Of a DNA stretch of 23,231 bases, positions 16,033 to 22,270 are shown piece by piece; the stretch's first letter is position 1, and each line of letters begins with the position of its first letter. The position numbers and the translations under genes were made by a program. The notes under the pieces are model-generated. The model was not told the origin of the DNA. It was given only the letters and a program-made list of their open reading frames with translations, and made no database searches. Origin of the DNA: a virus; IMG/VR virus record IMGVR_UViG_3300048837_000243, positions 1 through 23,231 of that record. The stretch is one strand, 5' to 3'.

Positions 16033-17510
16033 CCTGCCTTCTTTCGTTGGCGCCTAACGGCCTCAATGAACCGCTTGGCCTTTTCCTGGGGCGACAAGTC
16101 TTCGACCGGCTCGAAGACAGCCGCTGACGGCTGCTGCCCGCCATTGCCGATCGAGACCTGGTTCAAATCGAGCTTGGGCTTCTTCGGAACGATGATCGCC
16201 GGTGGCTCGATCCCGCAGTTCATCGCCCACTCGCCGAACGCGTGCGCACCATGAGAGTTGATGTCGTGGAGCTCGCCCGTATAGGTCCCAAGCTGGTCGT
16301 TCATCTTGCGCGAGTAGCGCCTCAGTCGCTGCAGGCCTCGCGCAACCCGCGGCGTGTTGTTGAACCGAACCACCGGCAGCAGCTTGCGGACCGCCGCAAC
16401 GCGCTCCTCCGGGTTCGCCGCAACGCCCTTGTGTATCCCCTTCACGCCCAGACCTTGGATGATCTGATAGCGATGACGGCCGCCTGATCCTTGCTCGCGA
16501 ACCTTGACGTCGTGCGGCAGAAAGTGGCCGGCGTACTTGAAAGGCTGCTCGCGCTTGAGCAGCTTCAACGCGTTCTCTCGCGACCAGCCGACAAAGCGTT
16601 CCTCATTCGGCGGCGGAATGAACAGCTCCGGCATGCACACCGAAATGATGTCGTCATAACCGTCGCCGCTGACCTCGTAGTAGTCGAGCACCGTCGCCGT
16701 GAAACCATCGTCGGCGATGAACCAGATCGCCGTGTAGTCGTCAATGCCCAGGTCCCACGCCGTCCGGATGCGCGTGCGGCCATCCCATGGGAAATGGCCA
16801 ACGCGGCCTTCCTTCTCAGCCTGGGCGAGTTGCCGGGCGAAATACGCACCTTCCGAGATGATCTCGTAGCCGCCACCCCAGACGTGCTCGGCCATCTCGG
16901 AATCAGCCGCGTAGTCAGCGTCCTTCTCCTTGCGAAGGACCTCCGGAAGCCACGGGTTGTTGTTCCAATTGGACTCGACGACAATCGCACCTTCAGGCTT
17001 GTGCGGCCCGCGCAGCAGCTTGTCGACGGCGTCCGTGTCGTGCCTGGGGTTCCAGCTGAACCACAGCTCGCTGCCTTCCTTGCGGATCGTCGGCCGAAGC
17101 ATCCTCAGCGAGCGCTCGGATAGCGTCTGGGCCTCCTCTACCCAGGCGATGTCAAACCCCTCAAGGGACTTGATGTTCTCCGCGTTGAACGACTGCATGC
17201 CGCGGAAGATAATCAAACCACCGTGAGGGGACCGGATCTCGCCCTCGTCAGAGAGCGGCTCGAACATGTCCTGGACGCCGCGATACTCGATCTTGTCCAG
17301 GATCAGCTGCTTGACCGATTCCTTGATCGTGTTCTGCACCTCGCGGATGCAGACGATGCGCAACTGCCGGCCAACGCTGCGGCTGACGACCTGGTCCGCG
17401 AAGAAATGCGACTTGGCGCTGCCTCGGCCTCCGTGAGCGCCCTTGTAGCGCGAAGGAACCAGAAGCGGCGCGAACACTCGCGCCACCGGAACATGCAGGA
17501 TATCGGCCAA
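16029..17510 (-). CDS. terL: Terminase large subunit (packaging ATPase-nuclease)
   Basis: 493 residues, close to P22 TerL (499). The ATPase has Walker A GGRGSAKS (27-34), Walker B IAWVEE (about 122-127) with the catalytic Glu, and the coupling motif LWFSWNP (150-156). The nuclease begins at AWDLGIDD (251-258) with its metal-binding Asp residues. The group is PBSX/Terminase_3-like by motif spacing. The start must be TTG 17510: the frame closes at a TAG a few codons upstream, and no ATG or GTG lies before Walker A. AAGGGA lies ten bases upstream and the start is eight bases after the small terminase stop. The enzyme cuts concatemers and pumps DNA through portal. Confidence is high. Confidence 0.93.
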   Translation of the reverse strand: MADILHVPVARVFAPLLVPSRYKGAHGGRGSAKSHFFADQVVSRSVGRQLRIVCIREVQNTIKESVKQLILDKIEYRGVQDMFEPLSDEGEIRSPHGGLIIFRGMQSFNAENIKSLEGFDIAWVEEAQTLSERSLRMLRPTIRKEGSELWFSWNPRHDTDAVDKLLRGPHKPEGAIVVESNWNNNPWLPEVLRKEKDADYAADSEMAEHVWGGGYEIISEGAYFARQLAQAEKEGRVGHFPWDGRTRIRTAWDLGIDDYTAIWFIADDGFTATVLDYYEVSGDGYDDIISVCMPELFIPPPNEERFVGWSRENALKLLKREQPFKYAGHFLPHDVKVREQGSGGRHRYQIIQGLGVKGIHKGVAANPEERVAAVRKLLPVVRFNNTPRVARGLQRLRRYSRKMNDQLGTYTGELHDINSHGAHAFGEWAMNCGIEPPAIIVPKKPKLDLNQVSIGNGGQQPSAAVFEPVEDLSPQEKAKRFIEAVRRQRKKAG

Positions 17511-17517
17511 GCGGCCA

Positions 17518-17796
17518 TCATCCCTTCGGGTCTACGATCTGGTACTCGACCTTGGTGATCGTCTTCAGCGGATTCTCGTCGTCACCAGCAATGGTCATCG
17601 GCAGCACCCTGCCGATAAGAGCGAGGAATGCATTGCGGTTCGTCTTCGAACAGCGCAGCAGATACTGAGGCCCACCGGCGTCGTTCAGCGCCTCAAGGAC
17701 CATCGCTTTCACATCTGCGCTGATCTTGTTCGGCGTACCCTTCTTGCGGCCCGAGCCCCGGCGCTTGCCGCCGCTGCGCTTCTTCGCTCCCGCCAT
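17518..17796 (-). CDS. terS: Probable terminase small subunit
   Basis: 92 residues, ATG 17796. The N-terminus is very basic (KKRSGGKRRGSGRKKGTPNK), followed by an Ala/Leu-rich helix pair (DVKAMVLEALNDAGGPQYLL) and a FLALIGRVLPMTIAGDDE segment. This order, and the position eight bases before large terminase, match a short protein family that stands in the small-terminase slot of many phages. Small terminases bind the packaging site and recruit the large subunit. The family is shorter than classic TerS, so the assignment rests on position and pattern. The start codon lies inside a perfect inverted repeat. Confidence 0.7.
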   Translation of the reverse strand: MAGAKKRSGGKRRGSGRKKGTPNKISADVKAMVLEALNDAGGPQYLLRCSKTNRNAFLALIGRVLPMTIAGDDENPLKTITKVEYQIVDPKG

Positions 17797-17827
17797 TTGA
17801 TTTAGGCCTCTATTTTATCAAATGGCG
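17791..17827 (-). promoter_or_regulatory. 10-bp inverted repeat enclosing the small-terminase start
   Basis: CGCCATTTGA at 17791-17800 is the exact inverse of TCAAATGGCG at 17818-17827, with 17 bases between. On the minus-strand RNA the 3' arm contains the terS start codon and the 5' arm contains the stop of the 74-residue gene; the likely ribosome site (AGAGG) sits in the loop. Folding would hide the start codon until ribosomes finishing the upstream gene open it. Confidence 0.75.
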
Positions 17828-18042
17828 CCCCGAACGACGATCCGTGGCTTCGGCCACTCGTCGCTCGTCACCCACTGCCAAAGCGTCTCGGCTTCCTTCG
17901 CCAGCTGACGTGCCGTCAGCGGCTTCGCGCGGCGGCTCGCATTCTCTGTCGCCACCTTCAAAACAGCGAGCGCAAGATCGTGGTCGCGAGCGTCGTCATT
18001 GGCTTGCCGGCGCGCCAGAGCCTCCTGCGACGGTCGCTGCAT
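17818..18042 (-). CDS. Small unassigned protein (74 aa), first gene of packaging operon
   Basis: The start at ATG 18042 was chosen because AGGAGG (plus strand 18048-18053) lies just before it. An in-frame start at 18144 would put 34 extra codons through a rho-independent terminator. The product MQRPSQEALARRQANDDARD continues as a helical stretch, then ends TLWQWVTSDEWPKPRIVVRG. It is mainly helical with a Trp-rich C-terminal end. No known motif is seen. It is the first open frame after the terminator and is joined to small terminase through an inverted repeat, so it could be a packaging helper or a translational regulator. Function unknown. Confidence 0.65.
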   Translation of the reverse strand: MQRPSQEALARRQANDDARDHDLALAVLKVATENASRRAKPLTARQLAKEAETLWQWVTSDEWPKPRIVVRGAI

Positions 18043-18047
18043 GGTAA

Positions 18048-18053
18048 CCTCCT
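18048..18053 (-). promoter_or_regulatory. Ribosome binding site deciding the 74-aa gene start
   Basis: The minus strand reads AGGAGG five bases before ATG 18042, the full anti-16S core. It decides the start in favour of the shorter protein over the in-frame ATG 18144. Confidence 0.8.
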
Positions 18054-18065
18054 GATTTTTTAATG

Positions 18066-18095
18066 AAAAACCCGCCTCGGAATGCCGGGCGGGTT
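18066..18095 (-). terminator. Rho-independent terminator ahead of the packaging operon
   Basis: AACCCGCC (18069-18076) pairs with GGCGGGTT (18088-18095), extended inside by CGG/CCG (78-80 with 85-87). On the minus strand the stem is followed at once by five U residues (plus strand A run 18066-18070) and a further A/U-rich stretch. It stands between the 114-residue CxxC protein gene and the 74-residue gene, so late transcription must start after it or read through it. Confidence 0.85.
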
Positions 18096-18102
18096 CGATT
18101 TT

Positions 18103-18181
18103 GGTCGCGATGCGCGAGTTTGGCAAAAATGGGGTGATTTGCATGACACGTCAAGACGGTCGCGATTTCGCTTGGTCGCAT
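18103..18181 (+). repeat. Three short direct repeats GGTCGC(G)AT around the late leader promoter
   Basis: GGTCGCGAT occurs at 18103-18111 and 18158-18166, and GGTCGCAT at 18174-18181, all in the same orientation. They flank the TTGACG promoter candidate, in otherwise gene-free DNA except that the last copy touches the upstream gene's stop. They could be binding sites for a regulator. Confidence 0.55.
18126..18154 (-). promoter_or_regulatory. Candidate promoter for the packaging/late operon
   Basis: On the minus strand TTGACG (18149-18154) is followed after 17 bases by CATTTT (18126-18131). The -35 is one base from consensus; the -10 matches only three of six positions. Transcription would begin near 18119, giving a leader of about 24 bases before the terminator stem at 18095. 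The interval 18043-18180 holds this promoter, the terminator and short repeats, and no gene. Confidence 0.45.
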
Positions 18182-18525
18182 CACTTCATCCAACCTTCCC
18201 GGTAGCCGCCAGTCATTCGGCTCGTCGCCGGATTGTCCAAGCCAAGATACCCGGCCGGGCAACCGCACGCCGTGCACCGCATCGCCCGTTCGATCACCAG
18301 TAGCGGGGTATCCATCGGCACGTTGAAACGCTCGGCAAACTCGATGGGTGAAATGATCTCGCCGTGATGCTGACACGCCTTGCAACCAGGCTTCAGACCC
18401 ATCCCGAGGGATTGATAGTGCTCCAGCGTGCACCGCTTCCAGTCATCGTCCTTCGGCCAGCGATGCCAAGTCTCGACCCTGAAGGCCGCAGGTGTCAGAG
18501 ACCGCCGGCCACCGTAGTAGCGCAC
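18181..18525 (-). CDS. SOS-box-controlled protein with two CxxC pairs; possible antiterminator
   Basis: 114 residues. The start is GTG 18525, with GGAG (18535-18538) nine bases upstream; a TGA lies in frame just before. The chain starts MRYYGGRRSLTPAAFRVETW, then has CKAC (Cys48, Cys51) and CTACGC (Cys84, Cys87, Cys89), plus Cys32 and a His pair at 53-54. Two CxxC pairs about 33 residues apart fit a structural zinc site. Small proteins of this build are common in alphaproteobacterial genomes and phages with no known role. It stands alone in its own unit, between a LexA-type promoter and the terminator preceding the late genes, the slot in which lambdoid phages place the Q antiterminator. That role is inference from position and zinc-like motif. 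Confidence 0.7.
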   Translation of the reverse strand: MRYYGGRRSLTPAAFRVETWHRWPKDDDWKRCTLEHYQSLGMGLKPGCKACQHHGEIISPIEFAERFNVPMDTPLLVIERAMRCTACGCPAGYLGLDNPATSRMTGGYREGWMK

Positions 18526-18538
18526 GCCTGAATACTCC

Positions 18539-18558
18539 GAACATCACACATGATGTTC
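18539..18558. promoter_or_regulatory. Palindrome in the 5' leader of the CxxC gene
   Basis: GAACATCA (18539-18546) and TGATGTTC (18551-18558) form a perfect 8-bp inverted repeat around CACA. Its right arm shares GTTC 18555-18558 with the LexA-type box, so it lies at and just after the expected transcription start. It could be a second operator or an RNA hairpin near the ribosome site. Confidence 0.7.
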
Positions 18559-18569
18559 TTATTATGTTC
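18555..18569 (-). promoter_or_regulatory. LexA-type SOS box (GAAC-N7-GAAC)
   Basis: The minus strand reads GAACATAATAAGAAC, an exact match to the direct-repeat operator bound by alphaproteobacterial LexA. It covers the whole -10 element of the promoter for the CxxC gene, so a bound repressor would block polymerase. No other perfect copy next to a promoter was found in the window. Confidence 0.75.
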
Positions 18570-18589
18570 TCGTCGAGGCGCGGCGTCAA
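18561..18589 (-). promoter_or_regulatory. Near-consensus promoter for the CxxC gene
   Basis: TTGACG (18584-18589) and CATAAT (18561-18566) are 17 bases apart, each one base from the sigma-70 consensus. The -35 overlaps the stop of the 160-residue gene. A start near 18554 gives a leader of about 29 bases with GGAG before GTG 18525. It is the best promoter in the window and is overlapped by the LexA-type box. Confidence 0.75.
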
Positions 18590-19068
18590 CCCGCCCCTTT
18601 AGGGCCGGGCAGCAGCGGCACCATCTTCTCGGTCTTGTAGGCGGCCGCAATGCGCGGCTTCACGTGCTGCCCCACTGTCATGCCATCCGGCATCACCACG
18701 TGTGCCATGAAGGCTTCCTCGAATGTCTCGATGCCCTCGTCGACGCTGACCAGTTTGGCGCGGATCGAAAGCAGCAGCGCACGCCAGCGCCGCCGGATGA
18801 CCTTGTCGTAGGCTGCGCGTGCCCCGGCTGGGGTGCGCGCCTCCTCGCCACGGAAGCCGCCCTGGCGGTGTGTGAACTCCTTCGCCGTCGCATCGGGCAT
18901 CGGCATCCGAAACATCACGCGGCGGCCGTCGATCTCGAAGCAGATCGCGGCCTCTCGCGGCGAATTGAACACGGCGGTCGCCTGCGCCTTGTACTGCTCG
19001 AGCAGGCGCTCGAGCTCGAAGCGCGTCTTCTCAACAGGTACGTCGGTCTCGGCTGCGAACTTCGCCAT
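18586..19068 (-). CDS. Conserved phage protein of unknown function (160 aa)
   Basis: 160 residues from ATG 19068, chosen because it overlaps the previous stop as TAATG and follows AGGGA at six bases; the in-frame start at 19128 would lie inside the upstream gene. It begins MAKFAAETDVPVEKTRFELE, then has FEIDGRRVMFRMPMPD (about 44-59) and a long helical C-terminal region (RRWRALLLSIRAKLVSVDEG). This beginning and the strand pair are those of a small protein often found in alphaproteobacterial phage early regions. No catalytic motif is visible. As the last gene before the switch region it belongs to the replication operon. Function unknown. Confidence 0.7.
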   Translation of the reverse strand: MAKFAAETDVPVEKTRFELERLLEQYKAQATAVFNSPREAAICFEIDGRRVMFRMPMPDATAKEFTHRQGGFRGEEARTPAGARAAYDKVIRRRWRALLLSIRAKLVSVDEGIETFEEAFMAHVVMPDGMTVGQHVKPRIAAAYKTEKMVPLLPGPKGAG

Positions 19069-19280
19069 TATTTGTCCCTTCTGATCCAGAAGCCTCCACC
19101 CCACACAACGCCGACCGTGAACGGCCAAGGGGGCAATCCTTTCACAAGCGCTTCATTCAAATAAACGTCTGCGGCTTCCACCGTCACAACATCACCGACG
19201 TCCATCCCGGCGAAGATCGAAAGCAAACCCCGCTCGAACTCTGCCAGATTCGGCGTCACAGCGATCGAAAGCGGCTTCAT
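19068..19280 (-). CDS. Small unassigned early protein (70 aa)
   Basis: 70 residues, ATG 19280, joined by ATGA to the gene before and by TAATG to the gene after. It begins MKPLSIAVTPNLAEFERGLL and ends WPFTVGVVWGGGFWIRRDK. The composition suggests a small alpha/beta fold with a hydrophobic tail of strands (FTVGVVWGGGFWI), not long enough to call a membrane helix with confidence. No family is recognised. Tight coupling on both sides supports a real gene. Confidence 0.65.
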   Translation of the reverse strand: MKPLSIAVTPNLAEFERGLLSIFAGMDVGDVVTVEAADVYLNEALVKGLPPWPFTVGVVWGGGFWIRRDK

Positions 19281-20266
19281 CGCGAATTCCAGTTCTTCAG
19301 CAACACGCGCTCGGCCTCTGTCAGCCGAGACTTCCTCACGTTCGGAACACCGCCACTCGCCAAATCACGCTGCCCTGCGCGATCGCGGTCGTACTCTCCG
19401 AACAGCCGAGCCAGCACCGCGCACGTCGTGATGATCGCCCCATGCGATACGCCCACCTGCCTGCGCGCGTCGCTCGTGCCGCCGTAGATCTTGCCGAACT
19501 CCTGCATCGTCAGCGGCGCGTCCCGACCAGGCGGCGAGGCCTGCAGGATGAAATTCGATGCGATCGTCTGTAGCGTTCGCGGGAGACCATTCCACACAGC
19601 CTTGAACTCGATCGACGCCTGCAGCTGGTCGTCACGGATTGGCGGCCGAGAACCGGGAACGCCGCCCGTGGTCCGATCATAGCCTGTGGTCTTCGGCTGG
19701 TTGGTACGCACGTCGAAGGCAATGCGCAGCCGCTCAGCGGCGGCGTAGGCGTCCATTGACAGCTGTGGACGCACGGCGTCGACCGGCCACAGCACTCGGT
19801 ACCGCGGCCCGCTGAGAGGGCTTTTGTCAGCCTCTGCCAGCTCTTGCTTCGGCGCCTCGTCGAGCTTGCGCTCGCGCTCCTTCGTCGGTGCCGCCAGAGG
19901 CGCCGGCGGCGCAGGACGGCGCTCGAAGCGCTTCAAGACCTCCCGATGGGCCTTGGTGTTGTTCGGTGCGCGCTCGAGCCGCCGGCGCGCTTCCTCGACC
20001 TTGTCGAGCTCCATCCGCCCGTCCCGCACGCGGTCGCGCAGGTTGGCCGTGATCTTCGCCGAACGCTCAGCCCGTCGCTCGAGCTTGGCCTTGATCACAT
20101 CCCGCGCCGATGACACCAGGCGCCCGACGTCGTAACCCGCCTCGATCAGACACTCGTACGCTTTCTGCCGCAGCACCGCCGCCGAGCTCGTCTGCAGCTC
20201 CTCGATGCGCTCGACAAAGGCCGATGGGTTGAACTCAGGCGGCTGGTACTCATCGTGCAGTGACAT
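19277..20266 (-). CDS. Unassigned early protein with coiled coil (329 aa)
   Basis: 329 residues, ATG 20266, six bases after the methyltransferase stop. Residues about 15-120 are highly charged helix, probably coiled coil (DVIKAKLERRAERSAKITAN, KVEEARRRLERA). A Pro/Ala linker (about 118-150) leads to a C-terminal domain: SMDAYAAAERLRIAFDVRTN, GLPRTLQTIASNFILQ, then VSHGAIITTCAVLARLFGEY. That C-terminal layout loosely recalls the DUF6456-type proteins of Alphaproteobacteria, some of which are DNA-linked regulators; the resemblance is weak. It may act in replication or regulation since it lies among such genes. Function unknown. Confidence 0.65.
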   Translation of the reverse strand: MSLHDEYQPPEFNPSAFVERIEELQTSSAAVLRQKAYECLIEAGYDVGRLVSSARDVIKAKLERRAERSAKITANLRDRVRDGRMELDKVEEARRRLERAPNNTKAHREVLKRFERRPAPPAPLAAPTKERERKLDEAPKQELAEADKSPLSGPRYRVLWPVDAVRPQLSMDAYAAAERLRIAFDVRTNQPKTTGYDRTTGGVPGSRPPIRDDQLQASIEFKAVWNGLPRTLQTIASNFILQASPPGRDAPLTMQEFGKIYGGTSDARRQVGVSHGAIITTCAVLARLFGEYDRDRAGQRDLASGGVPNVRKSRLTEAERVLLKNWNSR

Positions 20267-20272
20267 CAGGTG

Positions 20273-20926
20273 TCAGCCTCTGTTTGCAAATCGAGCAACA
20301 TCGCCGGGTCGCGTTAGGCGCTTCCGAGTGCCAGGCGGCACCCAGCCGAATTCCGTCCTCCCACAAAACGATCCATCCCAAATCACCCAGCAATAGGATG
20401 TCGCGGTCGATGCCTCAGGGTCCCAGCGGCCCTTGACCATCGGCACGCGCTCGGCGAACTGAAGGATCGCGGTAGGAGGAAATGGCGCGAATAGCCGGAC
20501 AAACCGATCGCCTCCTTCAAGCCATGCCGTACGCACCAACAAAGCCACGCCGGCGGGCTCCAGGTTGATCGCCCTCAGGGCGAAGTCGATGGCAAGCCGG
20601 AACGGCGGGTTGGTGATGATCCAATCAGCGCCGCGATCCACGATCACATCCGGCCCAGAGCCGACAAACGATCCGATCGCATCGCAGTGTCCGTAGTCGA
20701 ACACATCCGAAGAGAACACACGCCAGGGAAGCTCAGCCAACACCTCCGCCATGTGTCCGGCGCCGCAGGCCGGTTCCCAGCACACCATCTCCTCGTCAAC
20801 TCGATCCTCGAGGTGTTCGCACAGCGCCCGCGTCGCCCAGGGCGGCGTGGGGAAATAGTCCAGGCTGCCGGGTGGTTCCGTACGCGAAGCCATTACTGCG
20901 CCATGGCCACGAGGAATGCTCGTCAT
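20273..20926 (-). CDS. Adenine-specific DNA methyltransferase candidate (NPPF type)
   Basis: 217 residues, ATG 20926; a second ATG at codon 12 (20893) could be the start and would still keep all motifs. The order is: SLDYFPTPPWATRAL (21-35), the AdoMet-binding motif EPACGAGH (51-58), an acidic SDVFDYG (73-79) and the catalytic NPPF (106-109). NPPF is the active-site form in N6-adenine and N4-cytosine amino-methyltransferases. The short length leaves no large target-recognition domain, so specificity may be limited or supplied by loops. Phage enzymes of this type protect DNA from host restriction or change gene control. No restriction enzyme partner is present nearby. Confidence 0.8.
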   Translation of the reverse strand: MTSIPRGHGAVMASRTEPPGSLDYFPTPPWATRALCEHLEDRVDEEMVCWEPACGAGHMAEVLAELPWRVFSSDVFDYGHCDAIGSFVGSGPDVIVDRGADWIITNPPFRLAIDFALRAINLEPAGVALLVRTAWLEGGDRFVRLFAPFPPTAILQFAERVPMVKGRWDPEASTATSYCWVIWDGSFCGRTEFGWVPPGTRKRLTRPGDVARFANRG

Positions 20927-20929
20927 CGA

Positions 20930-21421
20930 TCACCGATCCAACACAGCCGCTATCAGATCATCCCGGATGATCACCGTCACGATCGACGACAGCAGCTCGC
21001 TGGGCGTCGTGCCGCGATACTCCGCCGCCGTTACCAGCGTCCACATCTGATCCGGCGTCAGCTCCGTCGTCAGAACCGATGCACCGTCCATGAAGGGATG
21101 CACCATCGCGCGCGCCTTGGCGCGATCGAAGATCAGCCGGAGCTCGTCCACAATCGACGACGAGATCTCCAACGGGTTGCGCAGCATTGCGATGATGGTG
21201 CTGTGATCGCGGCCGCCCAGCGCGCGGCCAATCTCCGGAAGGGAGAAGCCAAACTCGCGCGCTACCTGCGCAAACATCTTCCGAGCGTGAACCTCGTTGC
21301 CGGATCTGTTCCGCCCAGCGAGGCGCGTCTCGGTGATCCCGTTGAGGCCCGCCACGCGCTCCGCCAGAACGCGCAGGATGTCGCGCCGGGCGGCCGAGAC
21401 CTTGGGCGGGAGCGGCTTCAT
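20930..21421 (-). CDS. Free-standing DnaA domain IV (DNA-binding) protein
   Basis: 163 residues, ATG 21421, overlapping the ParB-like stop as ATGA. Residues about 44-82 match DnaA domain IV: VHARKMFAQVAREFGFSLPE, then IGRALGGRDHST, which is the DnaA signature recognising the DnaA box. Domains I-III, including the AAA+ ATPase, are absent: full DnaA is three times longer. The C-terminal 80 residues are helical and unrelated to DnaA as far as I can see. The product could bind DnaA boxes in phage or host DNA, either helping phage initiation or competing with host DnaA. DNA-binding is well supported by the motif; the outcome is inference. Confidence 0.85.
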   Translation of the reverse strand: MKPLPPKVSAARRDILRVLAERVAGLNGITETRLAGRNRSGNEVHARKMFAQVAREFGFSLPEIGRALGGRDHSTIIAMLRNPLEISSSIVDELRLIFDRAKARAMVHPFMDGASVLTTELTPDQMWTLVTAAEYRGTTPSELLSSIVTVIIRDDLIAAVLDR

Positions 21422-22269
21422 TCAGCAGCCTCGCGCGCGCCTTGGGCCAATATCTCGGCCAGCCGCTGTCTCAACATCCCGGTGAAGATGTCGAGCTGAC
21501 TCACGCGCTTCTTGGTTGCCTCGATCGACGCGGTCGCCACCATGCCCGCCAACGAAACGTCTTCCATAGCCAACAGGAGATCGTCTCGGCGATGCACCAG
21601 CGACGGAGGTCCAGCGACGATTGACACCATCGCCTTGATGACGACCGAGCGCAGCATTCCGGCATTCCCCCCCCTTGTGCGGGTGATGCCCTCCAACGCC
21701 ACGGTGACAATCTTCGCGTGATGGGCGCGTAGGGCTTGCTCGATAGAGCCGATCGCAAGCGTTTCTCCCGGCTTATAGGCCTCGGTTTGCCCCTTGGCCT
21801 TCAGCACAGTCACACCGGCGGCATCCATCACAGCCTGCACCTGCTGCGCCCATTGTTCGCCACTGGCCAAGCGCGCGAACCAGATCTGACCGAGCGTCAT
21901 CGCCGTCACGCGGCCGTTGATCGCTGCAAAGCAGCTGGCGGCCGTAGCGACGTCGTTTGCCTCGATCACCATGCACGGCACCATGTCGACGTCGGGATGC
22001 ATCATCGCCGCAGTCGCACGATGCTGGCCGTCGATGATCGCGTACTTGCCGTCCTCCACCCGCGTAACGATCAGAGGCGCGAACTTCCGCCAGTCGAAGC
22101 ACTCGAGGATCTGCAGGATGTTGCGCTTGCCCGCCGGCGTGATCGGCCGCTGATAGCGATCGTCGACAACCAGGCGCTCGATCGGCAGCATGACGAGCTC
22201 CGCGCGCCGACCAATGTCGCGGGCCGGGCGAATGTCGACGCCTAGATCAAGGTGCTTCAGATGGCGCAT
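21418..22269 (-). CDS. ParB-type nuclease-domain protein
   Basis: 283 residues from ATG 22269, one base after the GapR-like stop, with AGGAG (22276-22280) six bases upstream. An in-frame start at 22500 would add 77 Ser/Arg-rich residues read through the upstream gene, so it is rejected. The ParB N-terminal domain is seen as PIERLVVDDRYQRPITPAGK (29-48), LIVTRVEDGKYAIIDGQHR (66-84). The DGQHR box corresponds to the ParB/Spo0J GERR/GxHR site. Residues 90-140 (MVPCMVIEANDVATAASCFA) complete the domain; the C-terminus is helical. ParB-domain proteins bind or cut DNA and many use CTP. A G8 run (21667-21674) lies inside. Role here is unknown, but it likely acts on phage or host DNA. Confidence 0.8.
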   Translation of the reverse strand: MRHLKHLDLGVDIRPARDIGRRAELVMLPIERLVVDDRYQRPITPAGKRNILQILECFDWRKFAPLIVTRVEDGKYAIIDGQHRATAAMMHPDVDMVPCMVIEANDVATAASCFAAINGRVTAMTLGQIWFARLASGEQWAQQVQAVMDAAGVTVLKAKGQTEAYKPGETLAIGSIEQALRAHHAKIVTVALEGITRTRGGNAGMLRSVVIKAMVSIVAGPPSLVHRRDDLLLAMEDVSLAGMVATASIEATKKRVSQLDIFTGMLRQRLAEILAQGAREAAE

Positions 22270-22270
22270 G

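Noticed and set aside
18043-18144. An N-terminal extension of the 74-residue protein to ATG 18144
   Set aside because: It would translate through the terminator hairpin, while AGGAGG lies right before ATG 18042.
17996-18433. A 145-codon minus-strand frame across the terminator region
   Set aside because: It would run through the rho-independent terminator and overlap the CxxC gene in another frame; no ribosome site or motif.
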